NCBI GenBank assembly: GCA_033964015.1
Contig: JAWWUD010000097.1
Coordinates: 1-64,000 of the forward strand
Direction: 5' to 3'
Length of the DNA: 64,000 nt
Source: Scolanthus callimorphus
Lineage: Eukaryota > Cnidaria > Anthozoa > Actiniaria > Edwardsiidae
Numbering within the stretch: the stretch's first letter is position 1; the number at the start of each line of letters is the position of its first letter. The translations under genes were made by a program, and so were the position numbers. Below the pieces are notes generated by a model that had not been told where the DNA came from, ran no database searches, and saw nothing but the letters and a program-made list of their open reading frames with translations. Shown here in pieces: positions 1-10,486 of the stretch.

Positions 1-177
1 TAAACTAGTCGGCAATTAAAATTTTCAGATATACATTGGAATTTTGAACAATATTATGTAACAGAAATCATTGAAAACATTTGTCTTGCATGCCTCAAGT
101 AGTATGGAGTGAACGAGTTTGTGCATTTTTTTCGCCGCTTTCTGAAACGCGAATCCCTAAACGTTTCATGTGCGCTA

Positions 178-340
178 CCCTCCTAGCAGAGGTTTGTTTC
201 TGTCAGTACTTTTATTAGCTAGCAAAGTTGTTTGCGTGTCCGAGAGAAAATCAAAACAACCACGTGAAATACCAGACACGCGAACTACTTTGCTAGCTAA
301 TAAAAGACTGACAGAAAACAAACTCTGCTAGCAGGGTACA
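178..340. repeat. Hairpin (MITE-like) inverted repeat
   Basis: The arms at about 178-240 and 273-338 are near reverse complements. The left arm reads CCTAGCAGAGGTTTGTTTCTG and the right arm ends CAGAAAACAAACTCTGCTAG; both also carry TTAGCTAGCAAAG. The loop is about 32 bp and no coding sequence is present. The shape is that of a foldback non-autonomous DNA transposon. No target-site duplication was resolved. Confidence 0.75.
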
Positions 341-594
341 TGTGTGCATATCTGTCTCTTTCCTTTAGCCGGCTTTGCGGGCTCTCTTCGGAACTTTGGG
401 ATTCCTGTGGCGCACCACAGGAAACCCGAAAGACCGAAAACCAACTTTGCACGTCTGATCAGACAACTGAGCCTTTTGATACGTCCTGATAAAACTTTGG
501 GTCACTATGGTTTTCCTCTGCATTTATCAGGTATACCGGAGTTCTTGCGTAGGATCAAGCTGTCCTACTTGGCCTCGTTCCCTTTTGTAACGAT

Positions 595-826
595 ATATCA
601 AACCGATATGACGATCGAGCAAAAACGACGAACCTACCGGCCCTACTTCCCCACTCCGGCCAAGCTCAAGTCCATTACAGATTCCTCGCATTCCCTTGCT
701 GATGAACTGGAGAGGATTAAAGTGGTGAAGAGAAAACTCAAAAAGCGCGAAAGGAGGATTCTTGCCCAGCCAAGTACTTTTTATCTCATAACTATGGAAG
801 CCCTTTTGTGGATAACTATTATGGAG
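595..826 (+). pseudogene. Frame-broken upstream exon of the DUF885 gene
   Basis: The exon ends at 826 with a good donor (GGAG|GTGAGT), and its last stretch reads YFLSHNYGSPFVDNYYG in frame with the next exon at 2492. Upstream of about 766, the coding-like sequence (LADELERIKVVKRKLKKRE) is in a different frame, as if one base were missing near 765-768. A further DUF885-like string, NRYDDR at about 601-618, lies in the first frame again. Stops at 700 and nearby block any continuous reading. Either the N-terminus is decayed or the assembly has indels here. The 5' limit of the exon and the initiator codon were not found. The family match is from memory and no search was done. Confidence 0.55.
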
Positions 827-915
827 GTGAGTGTACTTTTGTTCTTTAAGGTTTCGAGCAGATTTCTGAGATGGGTGCCGAAAACTAATAAGAAACGAAA
901 CAACTCAACAAAGGC

Positions 916-1713
916 AATGGACGATTCCAGCTATAGTGAATGCGCGCGCTGACAATTGTTGTAGTTGTGTTACATTCACGAACCAGTGATCCTGGTAGTT
1001 GTGTACATTCCACGAACCAACTTGTTACGCGCGTTACATCCTGTAGTTGTGTTACATTCCACGAACCAAGTGTCTTGTATACGCGCGTTACATCCTGATA
1101 GTTGTGTTACATTCACGACCCAAGTGTCTTGTATACGCGCGTTATCCTGATAGTTGTGTTACATTCACGAACCAAGTGTCTTGTATACGCGCGTTACATC
1201 CTGGTAGTTGTGTTACATTCACGACCCAAGGTCTTGTATACGCGCGTTACATCCTGGTAGTTGTGTTACATTCCACGACCCAAGTGTCTTGTATACGCGC
1301 GTTACATCCTGATAGTTGTGTTACATTCCACGACCCAAGTGTCTTGTATACGCGCGTTACATCCTGGTAGTTGTGTTACATTCCACGAACCAAGTGTCTT
1401 GTATACGCGCGTTACATCCTGGTAGTTGTGTTACATTCCACGACCCAAGTGTTTGTATACGCGCGTTACATCCTGGTAGTTGTTACATTCACGAACCAAG
1501 TGTCTTGTATACGCGCGTTACATCCTGGTAGTTGTGTTACATTCCACGAACCAAGTGTCTTGTATACGCGCGTTACATCCTGGTAGTTGTGTTACGTTCC
1601 ACGAACCAAGTGTCTTGTATACGCGCGTTGTTACATCCTGGTAGTTGTGTTACATTCCAAAGGCATTTCTAAAGAAAAGAGAGCGCGCGTGCTTATACGT
1701 GGAATCGTCCATT
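916..1713. mobile_element. TIR element filled with a 55-bp minisatellite
   Basis: The left end AATGGACGATTCCAGC (916-931) and right end TGGAATCGTCCATT (1700-1713) are terminal inverted repeats, each followed inward by a CG-rich GCGCGCG block. About 13 tandem copies of a 55-bp unit fill 957-1660. The unit contains TATACGCGCGTTACATCC and TTGTGTTACATTC. Several copies differ by 1-4 bp indels. Short open frames in the array are artefacts of the repeat. No transposase is present. Confidence 0.75.
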
Positions 1714-1920
1714 AACTTTAGAAACGAGTTATCGTAGTACCGGAGGACCCTCTTCCTCGCTCTCGCTTAAATAATAGGACGACCACTTGAGCCAAGTTAT
1801 CACAGCTCCCCACAGGAACAAAGGGGAGCGAAACAGAGTTGCCTCATTTTATGACGACATTGATGATGTCCTTTGTAAATAAGGAAGTGACGAGATGGTA
1901 GAATGATGTAATCGATAGTC

Positions 1921-2068
1921 AATGGACGATTCCAGCTAAACGCACGCGCGCGCTGCATGTCGGTAGATGTGGGACATTCGTCGAACAAACTGTTAAAAAC
2001 GCGCCTGCATTCTGGTAGATGTGGGCACGGCTTGGCATTCTGAAAAAAAAAAGCTGGAATCGTCCATT
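1921..2068. mobile_element. Short sibling of the 916-1713 TIR element
   Basis: It has the same terminal repeat, AATGGACGATTCCAGC at 1921 and GCTGGAATCGTCCATT ending at 2068, with the same CG-rich subterminal block. The 148-bp interior holds two imprecise copies of a motif containing GGTAGATGTGGG instead of the long array. It is probably the unexpanded form of the same family. Confidence 0.7.
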
Positions 2069-2083
2069 GTACTTGCTAAAAAC

Positions 2084-2450
2084 CCCCGGGGGGGGGGGGG
2101 AGGGGACTCTCATTGGGCGGGGGTGCTCGTCGGGAACTTTCGATTTTACCCCTAAAAAGGTACCTAAATGGCGTCGCTTAGTTTATTTGACCCCCAAAAG
2201 GTACCAACAAGACGTATTTTCCCTCGTAATTTTCTCTTGTATTTTTTCCGAGCGAAAATACGTCTCAATTCAGGCTTCAAACAAGCGTGATTTGCTAGAC
2301 GGACCCTAACAGGTACCTATCTAGAAAAAAATTGCAAGTTTTCAAATTTTACCCCTAAAAGGTACCAGAGGCCTAATTCAAACCTAAAAGTACGACGAGC
2401 ACCCCCGCCCAAAAATATGGAGTACCCCCCCCCCACCCCCCCCCCCCGGG
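2084..2450. mobile_element. G-rich TIR element flanked by homopolymer tracts
   Basis: A run of 13 G follows CCCCC at 2083-2100. The block GGGCGGGGGTGCTCGTCG (about 2116-2134) returns as its reverse complement CGACGAGCACCCCCGCCC (about 2394-2412), followed by long C runs to 2450. Inside, ACCCCTAAAA-GGTACC occurs near both ends. It sits in the intron between 826 and 2492, just upstream of the acceptor. I read it as a non-autonomous inverted-repeat element. Confidence 0.65.
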
Positions 2451-2491
2451 CTAAAAATAGCGTTGCCTTGACTTCTGTTTTGTTTTCCCAG

Positions 2492-5400
2492 GTGCGTGGA
2501 TGCTAGGGCCCGGACCCTACTGCTCAAAAGAAGGCATCGCGTACATCAAAGTCCAAGTCGCCTCGGTGTTTCTCTTCTTTCAGCCCCAAAACGCTTCCGA
2601 CCTCGAGAACGCAATCGTGTCTCTCCGAACCACGGGTCGCGGTATTTTACAATACCAGAAAAACGTACGTCGCGGTGTAGGCGCGGGAATGGTGCGGTCA
2701 ATGAAGGACTGCCGGCGCGGATTATGGTGTCTGGGTTCCTTGTACTATAATATAGCATCTAGTATGTCCTCAAGGTCCATACTGAGGTGGATATACCCCG
2801 GGGACTATATTATGAACACGACGCGCTTTTTAGAGGTCCTCAAGAGCAATTACCAAGAGGAACTCTACTGGAGGAAGAAATACAATGAGACGTTTGAGGA
2901 ATCCTTAGAGAACGCGCTTGTAGACGGGATCGGAGAGCCTCTTGTTCGACTTTTACGGTATCTACAAAGTGTGCACTATCTCCACTGTGCACCGGATGGC
3001 CTGATTAGCGGGATGTCTAGCAGACCACTCAGGTAACCGCGGGAATTCGTAGACTATTAATCACAGTTTTGGTTAGTAGCTGCGCGCGCGTCCGAATGTT
3101 TTCAATGTTAGACTATACTCATTCTCTTACCCAGAGCTCCCCGTGGTGACAGCCACTGACGCATGCGCGAGATTTGATACAGAGCCGTTGAGAGAAAGAT
3201 CTTTCTGCGCATGCACCAACGCTCAAAACTAGCCAATCGGCGAAGGTCCTCAAATGGATGTCACCAGAGCCTCCCTTGCGAGGAGACAAGCCGGGGAGCT
3301 GTGGGTACGAGAATGGACTATACTAGACGGTACCAATGGGCAAAGAAGCTCAACAGACGTGTCCTTTAATTGCTCTATTTCTTCAGATATGTGTATTACA
3401 ATGGGACGCGGACAGCACGTCGCACCAGGCCGTATCTACCAGATGGAGAGATGACTCGCGGTTCGGACGCGTACGATACTGTTTTGTCATATTTCACCAC
3501 CCTACCCCATTCAGCAGGTCAGTCATCTCTATATCATTGCTATATATCATTTCCTCTTGAGCGGGGGCCCTGTGGTTTCTCTTGAGCGGGGGTCCTGTGG
3601 TTGGTTTCCCGAAATGGCACTCGAGCGAGCAAAATCGTAGCAAGCTCTTGAATATTCACATTGCCAGTTACGGAAACAAACCTCCGCTCAATCGAACAAG
3701 GTCTATTGGTGACTCGTGTCCAGTAGCGGGCTTTTGGCAGTTGCGTTTTTCTGCGTTGTCAGTCAAACCATGTTGGCCAATTCAGATCCTTGCCTAGTTT
3801 AGCCTAGAGCAGTGTATTGGCTTCTGTCCCGAATTTCCCGCAAGGGAAGCCAAACTGCAAAAGTCCAGCTGTGTTCCCATGAATCAGTGCGGCGCGCGCA
3901 TCAAAACGAGCGCATTGCTTGGATTTGTGGGACATCTCAGGGTTCCATGTTTACTTTGGTCTGCTATAAGGAGTTTTCTCTGAAGCTTGAGTTGTGTTTC
4001 GGATGGTTCACCGTGTGTAGAAATGATTTTTCCTGGGTAGAATGATATTTCACCATTGGAATAAAATTTCACCGTGGGGAATGAAATTTCACCGGTGGGA
4101 ATGAAATTTCACCGTGGGAAATGAAATGTCACCGTGGGGAATCAAATTTCACCGTGGGGAAGGAAATTTCACCTTCGGTAATGAAATTTCACAGGTGAAG
4201 TCCACAAGATGGGATGGCGAATGGTGAACTCCCTCTATGCGGATGCTGTTAAGCTAGCCAAGAACATCACAGGGTTAGACAACGAAAATGCGGCTGTCAA
4301 GTCCTTCACGTCGTTCATCAACAGCCCTGACATGTTCATTAACAAAGACGCCTTTCCTGCTAACGAGTCTGATGAGCGAGCATATCGGCTGTGCTCATCT
4401 GAAAAAGGTACGCAATTCACCTTCACCAAGGAGTCCATGAAAATTGCCACTAAGATTGGCGAGAAGATGGCGCTAATTAATGTTAGTGTTCTGTCTTTTA
4501 CCCTCGCAGCTGCAAAGCAGTTCTGCCCTGTTCGCTATGCCACAGTGTTAAAGTGGTTCAAGATTGCCGACGACGCAATTAAACATATCGAGCCCAAGCT
4601 CCATCCACTCTTCCACCACAGCGGACCCAAGAAGACTACCCCTTCATGCCCTGTATCCCTCGGGATCGCTTTTGATCCCGCACAAGGGGTACAGAGCTAC
4701 TCAGCTAGTACAAGCTGGTGTCCTTCGCCGGCGACGTACTATGTGCCGTTCTTTGTGGATCGCATGGGCCCTGAATTTGCTGAATGGGCGGTAAGCACTC
4801 ACGAGGCACAACCTGGGCACCATCTTCAGTTGCAGGGATTTCGAGAGAATTTCAGGTTTGTAGTAGAGATTCTGTAAGCAGATGAACTCTTCTAGTTCGG
4901 TAGAATCTAAAGCTAGGTTCGCATCGAGGTGCATGGTAGACGTTAGAGCGGATTTCAGAGATTTGTTTGATAAATTAAACGCAAACACTTAGCCAATCAC
5001 ATAGCTTCTTTCGACACTTGTCTGAAATTGCTCTGTCAGATTGTCTATGCCTCCTAGTTCTCCGATTCGCCAGGCTCGCTGGGTTTTCGAGAAACCGCTT
5101 GATGCGGCGTTAATGAACGCCAGAAACATATAAGTGAGTTGAAACGTGTAACAAATATACATTACTTTAGTGCCAAGCTGCGGAATATTCGCAGAATAAA
5201 CAATTGAACAGATTTTGAAAATAATGTTGTTGCAAGACTTCAAGATGTTAAATTTTAGTATATTATCACTTACCACTGTTGCTCTACTTTATATGAGCGA
5301 AAAATGAAATATTATGAAAAGAAAACCAGCTTGGGTTAGCAGTCGAGAGTTCATTATTGACCAAATATGGTCATAAATTCATCTCGAATAATCCACAGCT

Positions 5401-7128
5401 TGGATCGCCGTTACATGTTTCAACTAAGTTATATGTTTCTGTGAACGCCCACTCGGTCATCTTGAATTCTATTATTTTTAATAAAATGCGCAAGACTATA
5501 TATTGTTCCCCAGACATAGCTATAGACAATAACACCTACATGGAGATTTAAACGTGTTCTGTCTTTAGAAAAGCCTCCACAAATCGATTCATACAATGCT
5601 TGACAATTAAAATGCCTTCTAATAAAATACGCAGGACTATATTGTTTCCCAGACATATCTATAGACAATAACACCTACAGGGGGATTTAAACGTTTCTGT
5701 CTCATAGAAAAGCCCCCACAAATCGATTCATACAATGCTTGACGATTAAAACGCCATCTAAGAAGTCTTCATTGCCATGTTTCTAGAAATATTTTTCGCA
5801 ATTTCTGTCTAGCCTTGAAATCGCAACATTTCGCTGAATCGAGTGCCCTTTAATATTCGGCTGTCGTTGACGATTCCTTGTTCTTGTTTTAAGGGATCTT
5901 TGTGAGTCTTCAGTGGATCTCCTCGACCGACAAGAATACACGGCATTCTCAGAGGGCTGGGCCATGTTTGCTGAGAATCCTATAAGCACTGAGGACACAG
6001 GTATTCATATAACTACATGCATCCTACTAAGTGGCTCAGATCCCGTCTATACAGCTTGGTTTGTAATAGCGGAGCCCACCGCGCCAAAGGCTCAGTAGCG
6101 GAGCCCCATTGTTAGCATTTGTCACTATTGAAGGGGAGTGTCATAATTGTTACACTCATTCGAAGAAGGTTTATTTATCATTCCTCCATGCAGTTTGCCA
6201 AACTGACAGCCCATTTCAGGTCACGTGGCATTCCCATGAGTATTCTCTTTGTTTGAAATGCTCCATTTTCATATATCCTTCGGTGCGTAGCAGAGAAAGA
6301 AAGAGAGAATACTCATGGGAATGCCACGTGATCTGAAATGGGAAAACATTACGCCCACGCCGAGGAGTTCTATAGCTTGGTTATCTTTAAAAATAACGAG
6401 TGACTTCAAACCATGCAGTGAAGGGCGAATGCACTGCAGATTTCTCTTGTGAGCAAGATAGGGACATGCCTGGATTGTTATCTTATTGGCACAAAATAGA
6501 CACATGACACATGTGTAACGACACGTTGTAGCGACACATGTTTTCGGACTGTCACTGAGCCAGGGAGCCCACGCCATTGTTTAATATGCTCGTCCCATTT
6601 ACAGATCTATTTACCGGTCACCCTTTGGAAATGTACGGAATGGTGAAGGCGCAACTGTGGCGTGCGCTCCGACTCGTGGTGGACACAGGCCTTCACTATC
6701 AGGACATGTCACGTGACCGAGCCAAAGCCTTATTTGTACAATATCTCTGGGACGACAGTGACGTCATCGACAAGGAAATCACTCGGTACCAGTCCTGGCC
6801 GGGACAGGCCGTCACGTACATGACGGGCCAGCTTGCATTCTGGGAAATGCGCAAGTACGCGCAAAGGAAGTTGGGAACCAAATTTGACATAAAGGATTTT
6901 CACTATCACGTGCTATCACAAGGAGAAGTCCCTATGACGTATGTCAAAGAGCATATTGAGCACTATGTTCAGTGCGTCTTAGATCCCGCAGGGGAGGGTT
7001 GTGAGGATATTTTCGACACTACCCGAAAACCTACAACAAAAGAAGGAGCGCAGAGATGGACTAAAATGGAGCAGGAATTGAAAGATATTTGGAAAATGAA
7101 GCGATTGTTGTCGAAATCGCAACTTTAA
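2492..7128 (+). CDS. DUF885-family putative metallohydrolase (six exons)
   Basis: Exons 2492-3032, 3387-3517, 4195-4407, 4510-4855, 5894-6000 and 6605-7128 join in phase to give 620 residues plus a stop; an upstream exon (595-826) is frame-broken. The signature HEAQPGHH (about 4800-4823) is the zinc-ligand-like motif of DUF885 proteins. It is followed by FSEGWAMFAENP in the next exon and TRYQSWPGQAVTYMTGQL then FHYHVLSQGEVP in the last, all typical of the C-terminal half. Many DUF885 proteins are annotated as secreted or membrane-anchored peptidase-like enzymes; the substrate is unknown. Exon 5894 uses the acceptor TTTTAAG and restores the DLCESSVDLLDRQ stretch. The intron 4408-4509 is 102 nt with no stop and could be retained. 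No signal peptide was found because the 5' end is damaged or lies outside the window. Confidence 0.8.
3549..3602. repeat. Short tandem duplication, about 27 bp
   Basis: The unit CTCTTGAGCGGGGGCCCTGT at about 3551 is repeated at about 3578 with one change (GGGGGTCC). It lies in the intron between exons 3387-3517 and 4195-4407. No function is evident. Confidence 0.6.
3690..3870. mobile_element. Palindromic MITE, family X copy 1
   Basis: The inverted-repeat arms contain TTTTGGCAGTTGCGTTTTTC and GTCAAACCATG-TTGGCCAAT on one side, and GAAGCCAAACTGCAAAAG on the other. Related sequence recurs at 17962-18172, 21045-21290 and 34566-34815. It is intronic in the DUF885 gene and shows no coding capacity. 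Confidence 0.55.
4040..4194. repeat. 20-bp minisatellite abutting a splice acceptor
   Basis: About eight imperfect copies of a 20-bp unit with core GAAATTTCACCGTGGGGAAT run up to 4194. The last unit, GAAATTTCACAG, supplies the AG of the 3' splice site for the exon starting at 4195. The usual polypyrimidine tract is weak here. Confidence 0.8.
5480..5760. repeat. Tandem duplication of a 141-bp intronic block
   Basis: AATAAAATGCGCAAGACTAT at 5480 is matched by AATAAAATACGCAGGACTAT at 5621. Similarity runs through ACAATGCTTGACAATTAAAA to the end of each unit. Divergence is low (scattered substitutions). It lies within the DUF885 intron 4856-5893. Confidence 0.8.
6210..6342. repeat. Hairpin element with about 39-bp arms
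   Basis: The left arm 6210-6248 contains CACGTGGCATTCCCATGAG and the right arm 6303-6342 contains CTCATGGGAATGCCACGTG. The arms are almost perfectly complementary with a loop of about 54 bp. It lies in the last DUF885 intron. This is a foldback MITE or recent inverted duplication. Confidence 0.85.
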
Positions 7129-7365
7129 TATTCGCGAATTCATAAAATGGTTTATTCTTTAAAATGAAGGGCAGTTGCGTTGAATGTTCTATGATTTTTC
7201 TTGAAAAAGACGTCTTGTTTTTAAGTTGGTCAATTTGGCATGAGACATTGGCTATGGCTAAAGTGTTCACAAATACAAAATCGATAGATGAGGGAAATAG
7301 AAACACAAAATATGTTCAGTTGGCCAAAGAGCTATGTATTCTATTTAAATCTTTGGAGCTTAATT

Positions 7366-7391
7366 CACACACAGACACACACACACACAGG
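7366..7391. repeat. CA microsatellite
   Basis: An interrupted (CA)n tract with one GA interruption, lying just past the DUF885 coding end. Confidence 0.85.
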
Positions 7392-8580
7392 AAATGTATG
7401 TAGGAATGGTAATTGTTCTGATTTCCCATGGGCAAACACATGGATACCATGGGTTTCTGCAGGCATTTATTGGAGTCACACATTAATTGTGAGCCAGTTT
7501 ACTGTTTTAACATTCGTGAACTAATTCGCCGGTGGACAAAAATAGAAAAGTAGGTCCTAGAAATTTTTATTCTCAAATCCCTAATCCTTACATGTCATTC
7601 TAAAATCTGTTGGGCGCCGCACCAAAATTCCCAAGTTTATCATTCTAAAGTATTTTTAGGGAATTAAATCTGACTATAGATTGTACAATTCGCGCTTAGC
7701 TTTTCCTGACTAGATTAAAGATATTTTTCTTCTAATTCTATCACGCTTCTTTCATAAAGAACAATTTGCCCCTTACAAATCATAACGGTATATCCGCCAG
7801 CATTAGAACACGTCTAATAATTTTACCAACCGATTCGCTGCACGATAACTATTAAATATTCTAGCTTAATTTCTTTTAATGAATTTTATTCATTTTCGTC
7901 TGGGAATGTATATTTTATATGCTAACGGATTCTTTAACTAAACGCACCAATTTTCTTCTACCCCAAACCTTAAAAAATTTACGCTGTAAAATTTGACACT
8001 TGAATTTTCAGTAACAATCTAGGTGTAATGTTATTCACGAAAACAAGACTTTAACAAGACGATTTGGTAACCTTTATAAAACAATTTTCTATTTTTATTT
8101 TCAGTATTAGTTAAAATGGATCTTAATTTACGGGAGAAACGCATGCTAACGTAACAAAGTTCTGAAGCTATTAATTATTAACTGAAAACTGAACATTTGT
8201 CCCGCCGTTTTCTTTTTAACATTCAATAGGGCCATTGCTTAGAAGTATAAATGCCGTATAGAGCAATTATAAAAACATTTTATGTTTTGTTCACTTTATT
8301 TTCAGCATCTTTTATAACCTCTTTCTCGCTTTTCCAGTAGTTTAAGGAATAAATTCTGTACTGTCGACAATTTATCAAATTGATAATCCACTTGTCGCTC
8401 GTACATGAATAAAAATTAGTTAGCATGATACAATGAAATCATGTACAATAATTTTAATATGCGGTTTACCAGAAACCCGAAAGGTAATTATCGTAACAAA
8501 CTGTTTTGGAGAGCAGAGTTTGTCACGAATTATAACATTTGTCGGTTTCAGCTTGAACCTACGGCTTCGATGCAAAAATT

Positions 8581-8800
8581 GTTTTACATCACAAAAACGC
8601 AGTTATCTTTATAGAATAAAATGGTTATTCACAATAGAGGGAAAGTTATTTGAGGGCGATGCTATAGTAGGCTTGTTCTGTGGGTTGTTTTGTGATTGTT
8701 TTACATCACAAAAAACCAGTTATCTTTATAGAATAAAATCGTTATTCACAATAGAGGGAAGGATATTTGAGGCGATGCTATAGTAGGCTTGTTCACTTTT
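8581..8800. repeat. Tandem duplication, period 117 bp
   Basis: GTTTTACATCACAAAAA occurs at 8581 and again at 8698. Both copies continue through CAGTTATCTTTATAGAATAA and GCTATAGTAGGCTTGTTC. The two copies differ at only a few positions. The open frame spanning them is a by-product. Confidence 0.8.
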
Positions 8801-10486
8801 TAGAATATTTAGCTAAAACGATTTTATTTTAATTGTATCTTTATTACTTTAAGTGCTTAAGGAGAATTGCGTCAATTATTGCTTCTTTTTCTCCGAACAA
8901 AGGACATCGAAGCTTGCAGAATATTTGATACGAATAAGGCAAAAGTTTTCTTTTTGGAAAATAGAATATTTGGATCAAACTTACAATTAACTTCTTTAGG
9001 ACTGCAATTTTCCTAATTTTGCAAAACTCTACGCCAACTAACAACCGCGGTTTGGCTTCCGTCAATCAAACGAGTGAGCAGCACTGGGTGATTTCACGCA
9101 GGCTTGAGAGGTTTTTTTTTTAAATAAAATGGATTTAGCTTGGCTTCAAAACCACATTTTCCACCATAAGTTGCAAACGAATGTCTTGGTTTGAATGAAG
9201 GAAGCGAAAACGCAAATTGGCGTTCGGAAATGTAAAGTTGGAGTTCGCAGATTTACGAATGGCAGAAAATGTAGTATTGTTTATAAACTTTTCTAAAAAC
9301 AGCTGTGAAATTTCCATAATCCACTCATTTGCGCTTGTTATAGCTCTAAATAGCCTTAAGGTTTGGTACTTTTAAATTGGCCCGAAACAACAGGAAGTTT
9401 TTACGACTTTGATAACTTTTGTATAGCTTTCCCCCCATCCGGAGCGAACATCAACAACTCAGCATGCCTGAATTTTATTATTCTGTTTATTTTCACTTTT
9501 AATTATTTCTATAATTACTATGCTCCGTTTTAAAACTTTAGTTTTAAGTACGGGTAGTAAAAAGTCATGTTTTTGTAATATCAGTTAAAAATATCTAAAT
9601 CACCGATACTACCGCTGTATTGAAATTGTTTCTGGTGAATTCAGTTTGAAATAAATAAAAATAGTTCATTACTTTATTTTGAAATTTGTTTATGAAGGCT
9701 TCAAGCTTAGAGTTATTAGGAACGTTAATAGCCAGATTAAACAAGGTCTACGAGAAAAGATATTTTCTGTTGTTTATTTGAAGAAATGTTTTGCAAACTA
9801 TTACTTCTTAACGAGAAATATGTAGTAAAGTTATTTCAAAATTCATTCCTAACTCCACACACTCAGAAAAAGTTTTCGAATTACTTGGTACTTTAGCATC
9901 GAAAATTTTTCAAAAACTTCACTGTGGGTTGTTTTATTTTGGTTTCTAAAAACAAACTAGGACCTTTTAAATCGCCAGGATAACAGGGTATTTTGGCATA
10001 GACCATGAATGAATAAAATCTAGCTATTATCCAATTGACCACATAATTATAATTATAGTACAGCTAAGTTATTTGACATTTTCTTTTCCTTTAAGAATAA
10101 ACTTCCATAAAAGCACTTACTGACTTACTCTAAGTTCATTTACGATTAAAAGAAAACAAAATGTCAAACTTAATTAGTGTGGACTGTGTGGACTTTCTGA
10201 AATAAATTACTGTCAAAGTTATAATTGTTTTAGAATTGGATTTTGGTTTTGTTTCTGATTGCAAAGCCATCAAAGACTTGTATGCTTGGCGAAGGTTGAG
10301 CCCCAGGGTAAATAATATATTCATATTTCAAATTCACATCAGGAAAAATAAAGTGATGTGGTGCCTGAATTCATTATTTGAACATCTTACAAATGTAATT
10401 CGAATTCAATGCAGATATTTTAGATTATTTTCATCTGTAAACGATGTGATATAATTTCTAGAATTTTTATTTAAAATTTCTAAATA

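Larger units (their letters stand above)
7129..10486. other. Intergenic AT-rich region, no supported gene
   Basis: The DUF885 stop (7128) is followed by AT-rich sequence with only short, low-complexity open frames on both strands. It contains a CA-rich microsatellite (about 7366-7391) and a tandem duplication (8581-8800), listed separately. It presumably contains the DUF885 3' UTR and, at its right end, the Kv 3' UTR. I see no recognisable protein, RNA gene or transposon ends in the remainder. Confidence 0.6.

Noticed and set aside
344..952. A single 202-residue protein covering the DUF885 first exon
   Set aside because: It mixes an exon-like segment with intron and the start of a transposon. 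The true frame at the 826 donor is different from this open frame.
957..1660. 55-bp repeats as a possible CRISPR array or repeat protein
   Set aside because: The units are contiguous with no unique spacers, the host is eukaryotic, and the short frames break at each indel.
4408..4509. Treating this segment as coding because the frame stays open
   Set aside because: Good donor (AAAG|GTACGC) and acceptor (CCCTCGCAG) flank it, and joining them gives SSEKAAKQFCPV, which fits the family better. It was kept as a possible retained intron only.
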